DNA from: Hymenobacter sp. BT559
GTDB taxonomy: Bacteria > Bacteroidota > Bacteroidia > Cytophagales > Hymenobacteraceae
Assembly (NCBI RefSeq): GCF_017571525.1
Contig: NZ_JAGETY010000008.1
Span: 62,001 to 126,000 of the forward strand
Length of the DNA stretch: 64,000 bases
Direction of reading: 5' to 3'
Shown here: piece by piece, positions 43,562 to 52,586 of the stretch
Position numbering within the stretch: the first letter of the stretch is position 1
Layout: each line of letters begins with the position of its first letter
The notes under the pieces: generated by a model
Database searches by the model: none
The model's input: the letters and a program-made list of their open reading frames with translations, nothing else
What the model was told of the DNA's origin: nothing
Position numbers and translations under genes: made by a program

Positions 43562-44237
43562 CGGTGCGCAGCCGGTAGCCTTGGCCAATTACCGTTTCGA
43601 GCAGGGCCGGGGCCGGGGCAAAATCGCGGTCCAGCTTGCGGCGCAGCTGCGAAATATGCACCTCAATCACATTAGAGCCCATATCATAGTCTACCTGCCA
43701 CACCTTCTCGGCCAGGCGGGTTTTGCTTACTACCCGGCCGGCATTGCGTAGCAGCAATTCCAGCACGGCAAATTCGCGGTTAGTGAGGCTGAGCGCTTTA
43801 CCTGCCCGCGTCACGGCGCGGCCCAGCGGGTCGAGCACCAGGTCGGCGAGGCGAAGGGCCTCGGCGCCAGCGGGCGCGGCCGTTTTGCGCCCGATAATAT
43901 GCAGGCGGGCTAGCAGCTCGTCGAAGGCAAAGGGCTTGCGCAGGTAGTCCACGGCGCCGGCTTCGAGGCCGCCCACCACATGCTTGCTATCGGTGAGGGC
44001 ACTCACGATGAGCACCGGCGTGCTGATGCCAAACTCGCGCAGGTTCCGCAGCACGTCGAGCCCGCTCTGGCCGGGCAGCATCAGGTCGAGCAAAATGGCG
44101 TCGTAGGGCGTAGTAGCCGCCCGCTCCAGGCCTTCGGGGCCGGTGCCAGCCACATCGGCCACGTGCCCGGCCTGCACCAGGCCCTGCTGGATAAAGCCAG
44201 CCAGCCGGTTTTCGTCTTCGACAACGAGAATGCGCAT
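43554..44237 (-). CDS. OmpR/PhoB-type response regulator
   Basis: 227 aa from the ATG at 44237 (MRILVVEDE); the frame runs further upstream into a hairpin and is not used. The receiver domain has the acidic pair in VVEDENR, phospho-Asp in LLDLMLPG, Thr/Ser region in VSALTDSK and conserved Lys in LRKPFAFDEL. The C-terminal winged helix contains LSLTNREFAVLELLLRNAGR and VHISQLRRKLD. Partner of the kinase encoded immediately downstream. Confidence 0.94.
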   Translation of the reverse strand: MRILVVEDENRLAGFIQQGLVQAGHVADVAGTGPEGLERAATTPYDAILLDLMLPGQSGLDVLRNLREFGISTPVLIVSALTDSKHVVGGLEAGAVDYLRKPFAFDELLARLHIIGRKTAAPAGAEALRLADLVLDPLGRAVTRAGKALSLTNREFAVLELLLRNAGRVVSKTRLAEKVWQVDYDMGSNVIEVHISQLRRKLDRDFAPAPALLETVIGQGYRLRTDG

Positions 44238-44266
44238 GAATTGAAGAAGAAAGAGGGTAAAAACCC

Positions 44267-44300
44267 AAAACGTCAGCCAGAGCATTCTGGCTGACGTTTT
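44267..44300 (-). terminator. Terminator after the OB-fold-like protein gene
   Basis: Perfect 15-bp arms (44267-44281 and 44286-44300) with loop GCAT; both ends carry A4/T4. It lies 18 bp past the stop of the minus-strand 284-aa gene and before the response regulator start. Confidence 0.88.
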
Positions 44301-44318
44301 ATTATAAATTGCTGCTTA

Positions 44319-45173
44319 CTAACGTATCAAGTACTTGTTGCCGCCGAGTGTCAGCGTTTCGGCCCGTACAATATGCACTGGCGTGGTGCTGGCCAGGGCC
44401 TCGCCCGGATGGGCAGTGCGCAGCGTGCCGCTGGCTTCGAGGCTGGCGCCCGGCGTGAGCTTATCGGCCAGCTGCTCCACGGCGCGGGGCGGCAGCTGCA
44501 CAATACTTTGGTCGCTGAGCAAGAGGCTTCTTATTTCGCCTCGGGGGCCGCGCCGCAGCTCCCGAATGGTGCCCTTCACCGTGGCTGCCTGCTCGGTGGG
44601 CAGAGTGCTAGGGGGGGTGGGGCGCGTGTCGCGCACGGTTTGGCTGCCGCTGGTCAGGCTCACGAAGTGGAACCGGCTGCGGCCGTCGGGCCCGGTCTGC
44701 CGAAAGCCGGTCACAGTCACGGTGCTACCGGCCTTCACGGCCGCGGTCAGCTGCTGGCCCAGGTGGCGCGGAAAGTGAATGGTATCGGAGGCGGCGCTGC
44801 CTTCAGGGCGCAGCACAAAGGCATCGTACACCTGCTCGTCGTTGCGGGCCTGATAGCTGGCTAGGGTGCCGCGCACGTCGCTTAGCACCTGCACCTGGCC
44901 GCCGCGTGGACCACGGTGCCCACCGGGGCCACCCATGGGGCCGGGGCCGCGCTCGCCATGGGTGCCGCCGGAGGGCGGGGGCGGCGGGCCGGCCGGGCCG
45001 TCGGCGGGGGGCGCCATGCCGGGGGCGGGGGGCAGCACCGGTGCTGCCGCGGTCGACTTAGCGTTTTTCGACATTTTCGTTTTGGTTTTTACCACCGTTT
45101 GCTGGGCGTGGGCGGTGGGGCTGGTGAGCAGGGCGGCCGTGAGGAGGGCCAGGCCTGACAATGATTTTTGCAT
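44319..45173 (-). CDS. Secreted protein with two OB-fold-like domains and Pro/Gly linker
   Basis: 284-aa exported protein. The signal peptide ends TAHAQ (about 24). The mature N-terminus is a low-complexity linker with Pro, Gly and basic/His residues (about 45-90; GPPPPPSGG, GGPGGHRGPRGG). Two similar beta-rich domains follow: VRGTLASYQARNDEQVYDAF to GSTVTVTGFRQTG, and VKGTIRELRRGPRGEIRSLL to GASLEASGTLRT. This pattern is that of tandem OB-fold units. It lies upstream of the two-component system on the same strand, separated by a terminator. It may be a periplasmic metal or oligonucleotide binder, but no function is shown. Confidence 0.65.
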   Translation of the reverse strand: MQKSLSGLALLTAALLTSPTAHAQQTVVKTKTKMSKNAKSTAAAPVLPPAPGMAPPADGPAGPPPPPSGGTHGERGPGPMGGPGGHRGPRGGQVQVLSDVRGTLASYQARNDEQVYDAFVLRPEGSAASDTIHFPRHLGQQLTAAVKAGSTVTVTGFRQTGPDGRSRFHFVSLTSGSQTVRDTRPTPPSTLPTEQAATVKGTIRELRRGPRGEIRSLLLSDQSIVQLPPRAVEQLADKLTPGASLEASGTLRTAHPGEALASTTPVHIVRAETLTLGGNKYLIR

Positions 45174-45384
45174 GGGATGTAAGAAAAAAATAACGGGATA
45201 AAGTGGGGGCCGACGGGCTCCGGTTGCCCTTGCGACGCTACAAAATTTCTACTATCGCCTGAGGCCCGGCTTAAGCCCACATTAATTTTTCTTCAGCCCG
45301 CGAGCTTTTAAATACCCATCACAGAAACCCCTAACACGAATAAGCAGCCACCGCTAGGGCAGCCAGCGGCGCCAATACATAAAA

Positions 45385-45425
45385 TAAGCCCGTCAGCAGT
45401 GACTTGGTCACCTCTGACGGGCTTA
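45385..45425 (-). terminator. Terminator after the GNAT-nitrilase gene
   Basis: 12-bp perfect arms TAAGCCCGTCAG (45385-45396) and 45414-45425, with an inner GTGAC/GTCAC stem and TTG loop. It lies 27 bp past the minus-strand stop at 45452. The rest of the 278-bp spacer to 45174 is AT-richer but holds no clear gene. Confidence 0.75.
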
Positions 45426-45451
45426 GCCGAAAATAGCTGTGCCAGTGGGGG

Positions 45452-47179
45452 CTAGCCGGCGGCCACGGCCTTGCGGCGGCTGGGCTTCACGGCGGGCTGG
45501 CGCTCCTCGCCCTGGGCCAGCAACTCGTCGTCGCGCTCAGTCTTTTTGGCAATCCAGCTTACTGAGTACAGGTCCTTGCGGCGGTCGCGCAGGTTGCGCA
45601 CGGCGCCGCTGCTGTTCAGGTCTTTAAGCAGGTCAAGGTCGAGGTCGGCGATGAGCGTCATCTCTGTATTCGGCGTGGCCTCGGCCACGATGGCATCGTG
45701 CGGAAAGGCAAAGTCGGAGGGGCTGAACACGGCCGACTGCGAGTACTGAATGTCCATATTCTCCACGCGCGGCAGGTTGCCCACCGACCCCGTGATGGCC
45801 ACGTAGCACTCGTTTTCGATGGCGCGGGCCTGGGCGCAGATACGCACGCGCTGGTAGGCGTTTTTGGTATCTGTCCAGAAGGGCACAAACAGGATTTTCA
45901 TGCCCTCGTCGCTCAGAATGCGGCTCAGCTCCGGAAACTCCACATCGTAGCACACCAGAATGCCGATTTTGCCAAAGTCGGTATCGAAGCACTTGATTTT
46001 ATCGCCGCCGCGCATGCCCCAGTAGCTCGCCTCGTCGGGCGTCACGTGCAGCTTGTACTGCTCGTCTACGGTGCCGTCGCGGCGGCACAAGTAGCTCACG
46101 TTGTAGAGCTTGCCATCTTCGTACACCGGCATGGAGCCCGCAATTACGTTGATGTTGTAGCTCACGGCCAGCTCCATCATGCGCACCTTAATGGGCTCGG
46201 TGAAGGCGGCCATGCCCCGAATGGCCGCCGAGGCCGATTCCTCGTTGGTCAGCGCCATCATGGGGGCGTTAAAAAACTCCGGAAACAGCACGCAGTCAGC
46301 CTTGTAGCCGCTCACGGTATCGACAAAGAACTCAATTTGCTGGAAAAAGTCTTCCAGGCTCTTGGTGGCGCGCATCTGCCACTGCACAATGCCGATGCGC
46401 ACGTTCGACTTCTGGTTGCCGATGAGCTTATCAAACTCCTCATCGTAGTACACGTTAATCCACTCCAGCAACGTAGCGTAAGCCTTTGACTCTGAGTCAT
46501 AAGGCAGGTAGCCGCGGATGATTTTGCGCACGTAAAACTCGTTCGAGAGCTGGAACGTGAGAATGGGGTCCACGAGCTCCTTATTGCGCACCATTTCCAC
46601 GTATTTGGCGGGCGTCATCTCGCCCGCGTACTGCGCGTAGCCAGGAATGCGGCCGCCGGCCACCATGGCGCGCAGGTTCAGGCTCTCGCACAGCTCCTTA
46701 CGGGCGTCGTAGAGGCGCCGGCCCAGGCGCAGGCTGCGGTACTCGGGGTCTACAAATACATCGACGCCGTAGAGCGTGTCGCCCTCGGCATCGTGGGTAT
46801 CAAACTTGCCGTGGCCGGTAATCTTGGCGTAGGTGTGCTTGTCGCCAAACTTGCTGTAATCCACGATGATAGCCAGTGCGGCGGCCACTACTTGCCCGTT
46901 GTCTTCAATGCAAATCTGGCCTTCGGGAAATTTCTTGAGCAGCGCGTTGTATTCCTCTTGCGCCCAGGCGCCTTCCATATTAGAGTACACCTTTTCCATA
47001 ATGGCCTTGATGGCCTTGAAGTCGTTGCGGCGCAGCTGGCGCAGCACCAGCTTGTGGGCCGGCACGGCGGTGGGCGTCAGGCGCTCGTCGATGGCCGTGA
47101 GGGCGGGGCCTAGCTTGCCGCTTTTTTTGTGGTGGTGCGCGCCGTTAGGGGCGGCCTTGCCGTTGGAAGAAGTAGCCAT
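45452..47179 (-). CDS. GNAT acetyltransferase fused to nitrilase-superfamily amidohydrolase
   Basis: 575-aa cytoplasmic fusion. A Lys/Gly-rich N-terminus leads to a GNAT acyltransferase domain (about 40-200; VFVDPEYRSLRLGRRLYDAR is the acyl-CoA P-loop region). From about 245 a carbon-nitrogen hydrolase domain follows with the Glu-Lys-Cys triad: LFPEFFNAP, EQYKLHVTPDE and ILVCYDVEFPELS. A basic tail ends the protein. The two domains could act in sequence on an amide or polyamine substrate. It is a single gene bounded by terminators. Substrate not known. Confidence 0.92.
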   Translation of the reverse strand: MATSSNGKAAPNGAHHHKKSGKLGPALTAIDERLTPTAVPAHKLVLRQLRRNDFKAIKAIMEKVYSNMEGAWAQEEYNALLKKFPEGQICIEDNGQVVAAALAIIVDYSKFGDKHTYAKITGHGKFDTHDAEGDTLYGVDVFVDPEYRSLRLGRRLYDARKELCESLNLRAMVAGGRIPGYAQYAGEMTPAKYVEMVRNKELVDPILTFQLSNEFYVRKIIRGYLPYDSESKAYATLLEWINVYYDEEFDKLIGNQKSNVRIGIVQWQMRATKSLEDFFQQIEFFVDTVSGYKADCVLFPEFFNAPMMALTNEESASAAIRGMAAFTEPIKVRMMELAVSYNINVIAGSMPVYEDGKLYNVSYLCRRDGTVDEQYKLHVTPDEASYWGMRGGDKIKCFDTDFGKIGILVCYDVEFPELSRILSDEGMKILFVPFWTDTKNAYQRVRICAQARAIENECYVAITGSVGNLPRVENMDIQYSQSAVFSPSDFAFPHDAIVAEATPNTEMTLIADLDLDLLKDLNSSGAVRNLRDRRKDLYSVSWIAKKTERDDELLAQGEERQPAVKPSRRKAVAAG

Positions 47180-47232
47180 AACAACTTAAAAAATCGAAGC
47201 AAATAGGGGAATACTGGGTGAAATTGCCCCAG

Positions 47233-47261
47233 AAAAAACCCGCTGGCTAGCCGCCAGCGGG
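47233..47261 (-). terminator. Terminator after scoB
   Basis: Arms CCCGCTGGC (47239-47247) and GCCAGCGGG (47253-47261), loop TAGCC, followed on the minus strand by six T residues. It lies 48 bp past the scoB stop, before the GNAT-nitrilase start. Confidence 0.9.
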
Positions 47262-47309
47262 ACGTATAACTGCTAAACGGGCAGATAGGTGCGCAAGTTT
47301 ACGCTGGGG

Positions 47310-47978
47310 CTACACGCCCGTCATCTCAGGCACGGCTTCGTCGGGCACAGGCACTAGCAGGCGGCCGGCCGTGGCCGCCCGTATCTGGGCCACGCTCACG
47401 CCGGGCGCCCGCTCGCGCAGTACGAAGCCGTCGGGCGTCACATCGAGCACGGCCAACTCAGTCACTATTTTCTTCACGCAGCGCAGGCCAGTGATGGGTA
47501 AGGTGCAGTCGGTGAGTAGCTTGCTGGAGCCGTCGCGCGCCACGTGCTGCATAGCCACGATGATGTTCTTGGCCGAGGCCACCAGGTCCATGGCGCCGCC
47601 CATGCCTTTCACCATCTTACCGGGGATTTTCCAGTTGGCGATGTCGCCGCGCTCGCTCACCTCCATCGCGCCCAGGATGGTCAGGTCGACGTGCTCGCCG
47701 CGAATCATGCCAAACGAGTCAGCCGACGAGAAAATGGAGGAGCCCGGTAGCGTAGTCACTGTCTGCTTGCCGGCGTTGATGAGGTCGGGGTCAACTTGGT
47801 CTTCGGTGGGAAAGGGGCCCATGCCCAGCAGCCCGTTTTCGCTTTGCAGCTCTACGTTGATGCCCTGCGGAATGTAGTTGGCCACCAGCGTTGGAATGCC
47901 GATGCCGAGGTTCACGTAGGAATTGTTTTCTACTTCTTGCGCAATGCGCTTGGCGATACCGTGTTTGTCGAGGGGCAT
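47310..47978 (-). CDS. scoB: 3-oxoacid (succinyl) CoA-transferase subunit B
   Basis: 222-aa beta subunit. The N-terminus [17 protein letters not shown] is the family signature, and [12 protein letters not shown] holds the catalytic Glu that forms the CoA thioester. [16 protein letters not shown] and [10 protein letters not shown] follow. It pairs with ScoA to transfer CoA between succinyl-CoA and acetoacetate. The subunit A gene is 1.3 kb upstream on the same strand, separated by a serine hydrolase gene. Confidence 0.94.
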   Translation of the reverse strand: MPLDKHGIAKRIAQEVENNSYVNLGIGIPTLVANYIPQGINVELQSENGLLGMGPFPTEDQVDPDLINAGKQTVTTLPGSSIFSSADSFGMIRGEHVDLTILGAMEVSERGDIANWKIPGKMVKGMGGAMDLVASAKNIIVAMQHVARDGSSKLLTDCTLPITGLRCVKKIVTELAVLDVTPDGFVLRERAPGVSVAQIRAATAGRLLVPVPDEAVPEMTGV

Positions 47979-47998
47979 GGGTGGGAAGGGAAGAAGGA

Positions 47999-49309
47999 TT
48001 ACTTGGCCGCCTGGCGCTTGGCTAGGGCCGCATACACGGCCTTGCGGAAGCGAGGCACCAGGTCGGGCGTATTGGTATGCGGAAATTTTTGGGTGTAAAT
48101 GAGCACTACGAGCTTTTCCTTGGGGTCAACCCAGTAGTCGGTGCCGAAGGCGCCACCCCACTCGTAGCTACCCACCGACTGCCCGGTTTGAGCCGCGCCG
48201 GCCGGTGTCACGATGCTGAAGCCGAGGCCAAACTTGTTGAGCCCTTGACTCACGTCACCAATTTGGTTCTGGGTCATGAGGGCCACCGTGCTGGGTTTCA
48301 GCAGGCGATGGCCGTTGTAAGTGCCGCCGTTTAGCATCATCTGAAGGAAAACGGCGTAGTCATCAATAGTCGATGATAAGCCCCCGCCCCCCGAAAAGTA
48401 GGTGCCCGCTTGGTTCGGGAAGTCGGGCCGCAAGCCCAGCATTCCGCTAGCCGGCATGGGCACAGTGCGCCCCTGGTACTCGGTGTAGAGCGGCACGAGG
48501 CGGCTGTGCCGGTCGGCGGGCAGGTAGAAGTACGTATCGCGCATACCCAGCGGCTCAAACACGTGGGCGCGCAGATACTGGTCGAGCGGCTGCCCGCTTA
48601 GCACCTCAATCAGGCGGCCCAGCACGTCCACACTCAGGCCGTAGGTGAAGCGCTCGCCGGGCTGGTTCATCAGCGGCTGCCGGGCCAGCGCATCAATGGC
48701 CGGGGCTAGGGTGCCAGAAGGCGAGCCCACGCCCGAAGGCACATGCGCCTTCGCATAGATAGCCCGCGCCTCGGGCGAGCCAATGACGGCGTAGCCAATG
48801 CCCGAGGTGTGCGTCAGCAGCTGCCGAATGGTAATCTCGCTGCGCGCCGGCACCGTCGTAAAGGTTGTATCCTTGGCATTGAAGGTGGCCAGCACCTGCG
48901 GGTGCGCGAAAGCCGGCAGGTACTTCGAGATGGGGTCATCGAGCTGAAATTTGCCCTGGTCGTAGAGCTCCATCAGCCCCACGCTCGTGATGGCCTTGGT
49001 CTGGGACGCGATGCGCTCGATGGCGTCGGGCCGCAGCGGCGTCTTGGCCTGAGCATCGGCGTAGCCAAAGGCTTTGCGGTACACCACCTTGCCATCGCGG
49101 GCCACCAGGGCGATTACGCCCGGCAGCCGGCCATCGGCCACGTAGCCTTGCAGCAGCTGGTCGATTTTAAGTAAGCCTTCGGGGCTGACACCGACGCTAG
49201 CGGGCGCCGCTGCTGGCAGCATAACGGAAGGTGGCGCGGCCGGCTGGGCCAGCGCCGCTGTGGCAACTAAGCTGCTGAATAGCAGGCTAGCGAAGAAGTT
49301 TTTACGCAT
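47999..49309 (-). CDS. Class C beta-lactamase-like serine hydrolase
   Basis: 436-aa exported hydrolase. The signal peptide ends ALAQP. The SxxK catalytic motif is SQTK in [17 protein letters not shown] (about residue 92), the Tyr motif is in [11 protein letters not shown], and the third box region is [15 protein letters not shown]. Such proteins are esterases, peptidases or beta-lactamase homologues of the EstB type; resistance activity cannot be inferred. Its placement between scoA and scoB with short gaps shows co-transcription but not a shared pathway. Confidence 0.88.
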   Translation of the reverse strand: MRKNFFASLLFSSLVATAALAQPAAPPSVMLPAAAPASVGVSPEGLLKIDQLLQGYVADGRLPGVIALVARDGKVVYRKAFGYADAQAKTPLRPDAIERIASQTKAITSVGLMELYDQGKFQLDDPISKYLPAFAHPQVLATFNAKDTTFTTVPARSEITIRQLLTHTSGIGYAVIGSPEARAIYAKAHVPSGVGSPSGTLAPAIDALARQPLMNQPGERFTYGLSVDVLGRLIEVLSGQPLDQYLRAHVFEPLGMRDTYFYLPADRHSRLVPLYTEYQGRTVPMPASGMLGLRPDFPNQAGTYFSGGGGLSSTIDDYAVFLQMMLNGGTYNGHRLLKPSTVALMTQNQIGDVSQGLNKFGLGFSIVTPAGAAQTGQSVGSYEWGGAFGTDYWVDPKEKLVVLIYTQKFPHTNTPDLVPRFRKAVYAALAKRQAAK

Positions 49310-49332
49310 ACCGCTTGTGCTAAAAGTCCTCG

Positions 49333-50034
49333 CTAGGCAGTGGCGCGCACCGTGCGCTGCTCAATACGCTTCTCGTAGTTTTTGCCCTGAAAAATGCGCT
49401 GCACGAAAATACCCGGCGTATGAATCTGGTTGGGGTCGAGCTCGCCGGCGGGCACCAGCTCCTCTACCTCGGCCACCGTGATTTTGCCGGCTGTGGCCAT
49501 CATGGGGTTGAAGTTGCGGGCCGTGCCCTTGTAGATGAGGTTGCCCGCGGTGTCACCCTTCCAAGCTTTTACCAGGGCAAAATCGGCGGTAAGGCCAGTT
49601 TCGAGCAGGTACATCTTGCCGTTAAACTCGCGGCTTTCCTTGCCTTCGCCCACTTCCGTGCCGTAGCCAGCCGGCGTATAAAAGGCCGGAATGCCGGCCC
49701 CGCCGGCGCGGCAGCGCTCGGCTAGGGTGCCCTGCGGAATAAGCTCTACTTCAAGCTCGCCGGCCAGCAACTGACGCTCAAACTCGGCATTTTCGCCCAC
49801 GTAGCTCGAAATCATCTTGCGGACCTGGCGCTGTTGCAGCAGCAGCCCGATGCCGAAGTCATCGACGCCCGCGTTGTTGCTGATACAGGTCAGGTTTTTG
49901 ACGCCGAGGCGCAGAATTTCCTGAATCGCGTTTTCGGGGATGCCGCAGAGGCCGAAGCCGCCGAGCATCAGGGTCATACCGTCGGCGAGGCCGGCTAGGG
50001 CGGCCTGGGCGTCGGCCACAGTTTTGGTTATCAT
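49333..50034 (-). CDS. scoA: 3-oxoacid (succinyl) CoA-transferase subunit A
   Basis: 233-aa alpha subunit. [16 protein letters not shown] is the glycine-rich CoA-transferase family I signature; later blocks are [15 protein letters not shown] and [15 protein letters not shown]. Together with ScoB it acts in ketone-body or branched acid metabolism. The ATG overlaps the stop of the preceding surface-protein gene by 4 bp, coupling the two. The serine hydrolase gene follows after 23 bp, then scoB. Confidence 0.94.
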   Translation of the reverse strand: MITKTVADAQAALAGLADGMTLMLGGFGLCGIPENAIQEILRLGVKNLTCISNNAGVDDFGIGLLLQQRQVRKMISSYVGENAEFERQLLAGELEVELIPQGTLAERCRAGGAGIPAFYTPAGYGTEVGEGKESREFNGKMYLLETGLTADFALVKAWKGDTAGNLIYKGTARNFNPMMATAGKITVAEVEELVPAGELDPNQIHTPGIFVQRIFQGKNYEKRIEQRTVRATA

Positions 50035-51245
50035 GGGTGGGAGGAAGAGGCGGGAGGCTGGTAATTGACGGGCAAAAATTCACCCATTTTTTCGAAACCC
50101 CAGTACCCGTCAATAAATACGGCCAGCGGATTGGCTAGCTGGCCGTTGGGCTGAATCTCAATTTCGGGCTGCATCAGCATGAGTTCTGACACCTGCCGGT
50201 CTTGCGGCGGAGGCGCCGCGCTGCGGGCAAAGGGCGAAGGCTGCGGGTGGTAGTTGGCATCGGGGCCCACCAGCAAGTAGGTCACTTGCAGATGGTCGCG
50301 GAAGCGCAGAAACACGCGCTGGCCGCCGGATACCACGTGACGCAGGCTATCGAGGTGGCGCGGCGCGGTGTAGAGCAAGGCGAAACTGGGCGGCACGCTA
50401 GCCCAGCGTTTCAGCGAATCCTGCTCGGCGGCCGAATAGGCGCGGCGCTGGCGAAGCAGCTGCTTGCGGGCGCTATCGGCGGGGGCAAAGCGCGGGTTGG
50501 GCACCACGCGCAGCCGCCGCGCCACAAAGCCCTGGGCCGTCATCTGGCTGTCGCGCACGCTGCGCAGAAAGTGCGCCAGCGAGCCCAGATAGGCGCGCAC
50601 GCGGTTGGCCTGCCAGGTGCGGCGCTGGCGCTCCGAGTGGGGCGTCATTTCCTCGAATACCGGCTGGCCGTAGAACGTGACGACCTGCTCGGTGAAGTTG
50701 CTCACGAAGCGCAGTCCATAATATTTGACGCGGTAGCCCAGCGCGCTGTTATCGACCTGCACAAACTTGTAGGCCGAGGCCGTGAGCTCGTTGGCCTTGG
50801 GGTCGTAGTCGAGCAGCACATCGTCGGGGTTGGCAATGCGGCACTGCTTCGAGAAGGTGCTGCGGCCCAAGAAGAGGTCCAAAAATTTCTGGTAGTCGCT
50901 GGCCCGGTTGGGGTTGGGACGCACCACTACCTCACCCAGCTTATTGGCCGAAGGGGCTAGCCGTAGCGTGAGCTGCTGGGGCGCCGCGCCTATCGTAACT
51001 GCCTGGCGGGCTAGCCGGTAGCCCACGTAGGAGGCCACCACATCATAACCGCCGGCCGGCACGCTCGGAAAGGTGAAAGTGCCCTGCTCGGTGGTCGTGA
51101 CGCCGAGCGTGGTATTGGCCAGAAACACGCTGGCGAAGGCTAGCGGCTCGTGCGTAACGGAGTCTTGCACCACGCCGCTGAGGCGACCCTGGCCCAAGGC
51201 CAGCCCCGGCAGCAACAAGCAGAAAAAGGCCAGCACCGTACGCAT
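50031..51245 (-). CDS. Carboxypeptidase-like regulatory domain protein (paralogue 1)
   Basis: 404-aa exported protein: signal peptide ([15 protein letters not shown]), then a CarboxypepD_reg-like domain ([20 protein letters not shown] to [12 protein letters not shown]) in residues 20-105, and a C-terminal domain of about 290 residues with no recognised fold, containing [17 protein letters not shown] and the C-terminal [18 protein letters not shown]. Likely an outer-surface protein. It is a tandem paralogue of the preceding gene and couples by 4 bp to scoA. Confidence 0.85.
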   Translation of the reverse strand: MRTVLAFFCLLLPGLALGQGRLSGVVQDSVTHEPLAFASVFLANTTLGVTTTEQGTFTFPSVPAGGYDVVASYVGYRLARQAVTIGAAPQQLTLRLAPSANKLGEVVVRPNPNRASDYQKFLDLFLGRSTFSKQCRIANPDDVLLDYDPKANELTASAYKFVQVDNSALGYRVKYYGLRFVSNFTEQVVTFYGQPVFEEMTPHSERQRRTWQANRVRAYLGSLAHFLRSVRDSQMTAQGFVARRLRVVPNPRFAPADSARKQLLRQRRAYSAAEQDSLKRWASVPPSFALLYTAPRHLDSLRHVVSGGQRVFLRFRDHLQVTYLLVGPDANYHPQPSPFARSAAPPPQDRQVSELMLMQPEIEIQPNGQLANPLAVFIDGYWGFEKMGEFLPVNYQPPASSSHP

Positions 51246-51304
51246 TGCGCACCCATGTACCCAAGCGGCCGGGCAAAAGTTGCCCCAGCCGGCGGTCGGC
51301 GCGG

Positions 51305-52522
51305 TTACTTAGCCGGCGTGGGGGCTAGCACGGGTGGCTGGTAGTCGAGCGGCAGAAACTCGCCCATTTTCTCGAAGCCCCAGTACTCGCCGGTCGAGAC
51401 ATCGGCCGGGTTGCGCAGCGTGCCGTTGGGCCTGATTTCGGCCTCGCGGGTTTGCAGGCGCAGGCGCGACACCTCGCGCTGGGCGGGGTAGGGCTGCTTG
51501 CGCGGCTCGGGCCCTAGCGTGGCCATGGGCTCCGAGTAGTTGCGGTCGGGCGCCTCGCCAAAGTGCGCCACTTGCAGCTCGCCCGTAAAGCGCAGGTACA
51601 CGCGGCCATCGGCCACCCGGCGCAGGCTGTCGAGAGACCTGGCGGCCGGGTAGAGCGTGGCGAAAGCCGGCGCCAGCTTGCCCAGCACTTCGAGCGAATC
51701 CTGCTCAGCATCGGTGAGCGAGCCGGCCGGGCGGCGCGACAGCGGCTCAAGCCGCTCAAAACGCTTGTTGGGCATAATGCGCACCTGCTGGGCCATAAAG
51801 CCATTGGCCCGCAGCTGGCCGGTGTACACGCTGCGCAAAAAGTGCGGAAACGAGCCGATATAGGCCGTCGCGCGGTTGGCTTCCCACTGCCGCTGCTGGG
51901 CCGCGTCGCGGGGCGTCATTTCCTCAAATACCGGCGAGCCGCTGAAGGCCACAAAGTCCGTTTCGGGGTTGTAGGTGAAGAACATGCCGAAATACTTGAG
52001 CCGGTAGCCCAGCGCCTCATTTTCGACCTGCACGAAGTTTTTGGCCGCCGCCGTCAGCTCCTTGGTCGAGTCGTTGGTGTACACCACAATGTCTTTGGGA
52101 TTGGTGATGTGGCACTGCTGCGAAAACGTGCTCTCCCCCAGAAAGTAGCTGGTGAACTTCTTGAAGTCTTCCTCGCGGTGCGGGTTGGCCTGCACCACCA
52201 CCTCACCCAGCTGCGGCCCGGCCGAGCCTAGCAAAAAGGTAAGCTGCTGCGGCGCGGCGGCCTTGCCAATGGTAATGGTCTGCTTGCTAAGCCGGTAACC
52301 CACGTAGGTGCCCACCGCCTCGTAAGTGCCGGCCGGCACCTTCGGAAACTCGAACCGGCCTTGGTCGTCGGTCGTAGCCCCTAGCGTGGTGTTGGCCAGA
52401 AATACGCTCGAAAACGCCAGCGGCTGGTGGGTGGCCGAGTCTTGCACCACGCCGCTGAGGCGGCCCTGGCCCAGGGCTAGCCCCGGCAATAAGAACAGAA
52501 GAAAGGCGAGTGTCTTGTGCAT
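51305..52522 (-). CDS. Carboxypeptidase-like regulatory domain protein (paralogue 2)
   Basis: 405-aa paralogue of the next gene with the same plan: signal peptide ending LALGQ, CarboxypepD_reg-like domain ([20 protein letters not shown]), and the C-terminal domain with FLGESTFSQQCHITNPKD, matching block by block (for example both have VFEEMTP and [12 protein letters not shown]). It starts the minus-strand gene series leading to scoA. A local duplication is the simplest explanation. Function is unknown. Confidence 0.85.
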   Translation of the reverse strand: MHKTLAFLLFLLPGLALGQGRLSGVVQDSATHQPLAFSSVFLANTTLGATTDDQGRFEFPKVPAGTYEAVGTYVGYRLSKQTITIGKAAAPQQLTFLLGSAGPQLGEVVVQANPHREEDFKKFTSYFLGESTFSQQCHITNPKDIVVYTNDSTKELTAAAKNFVQVENEALGYRLKYFGMFFTYNPETDFVAFSGSPVFEEMTPRDAAQQRQWEANRATAYIGSFPHFLRSVYTGQLRANGFMAQQVRIMPNKRFERLEPLSRRPAGSLTDAEQDSLEVLGKLAPAFATLYPAARSLDSLRRVADGRVYLRFTGELQVAHFGEAPDRNYSEPMATLGPEPRKQPYPAQREVSRLRLQTREAEIRPNGTLRNPADVSTGEYWGFEKMGEFLPLDYQPPVLAPTPAK

Positions 52523-52586
52523 AAAAAAGGTAGGTAGTAGCCCGGCAGGCTAGCGGCGCGTTGCAATAGTCGGGCCGAGGACCGGC

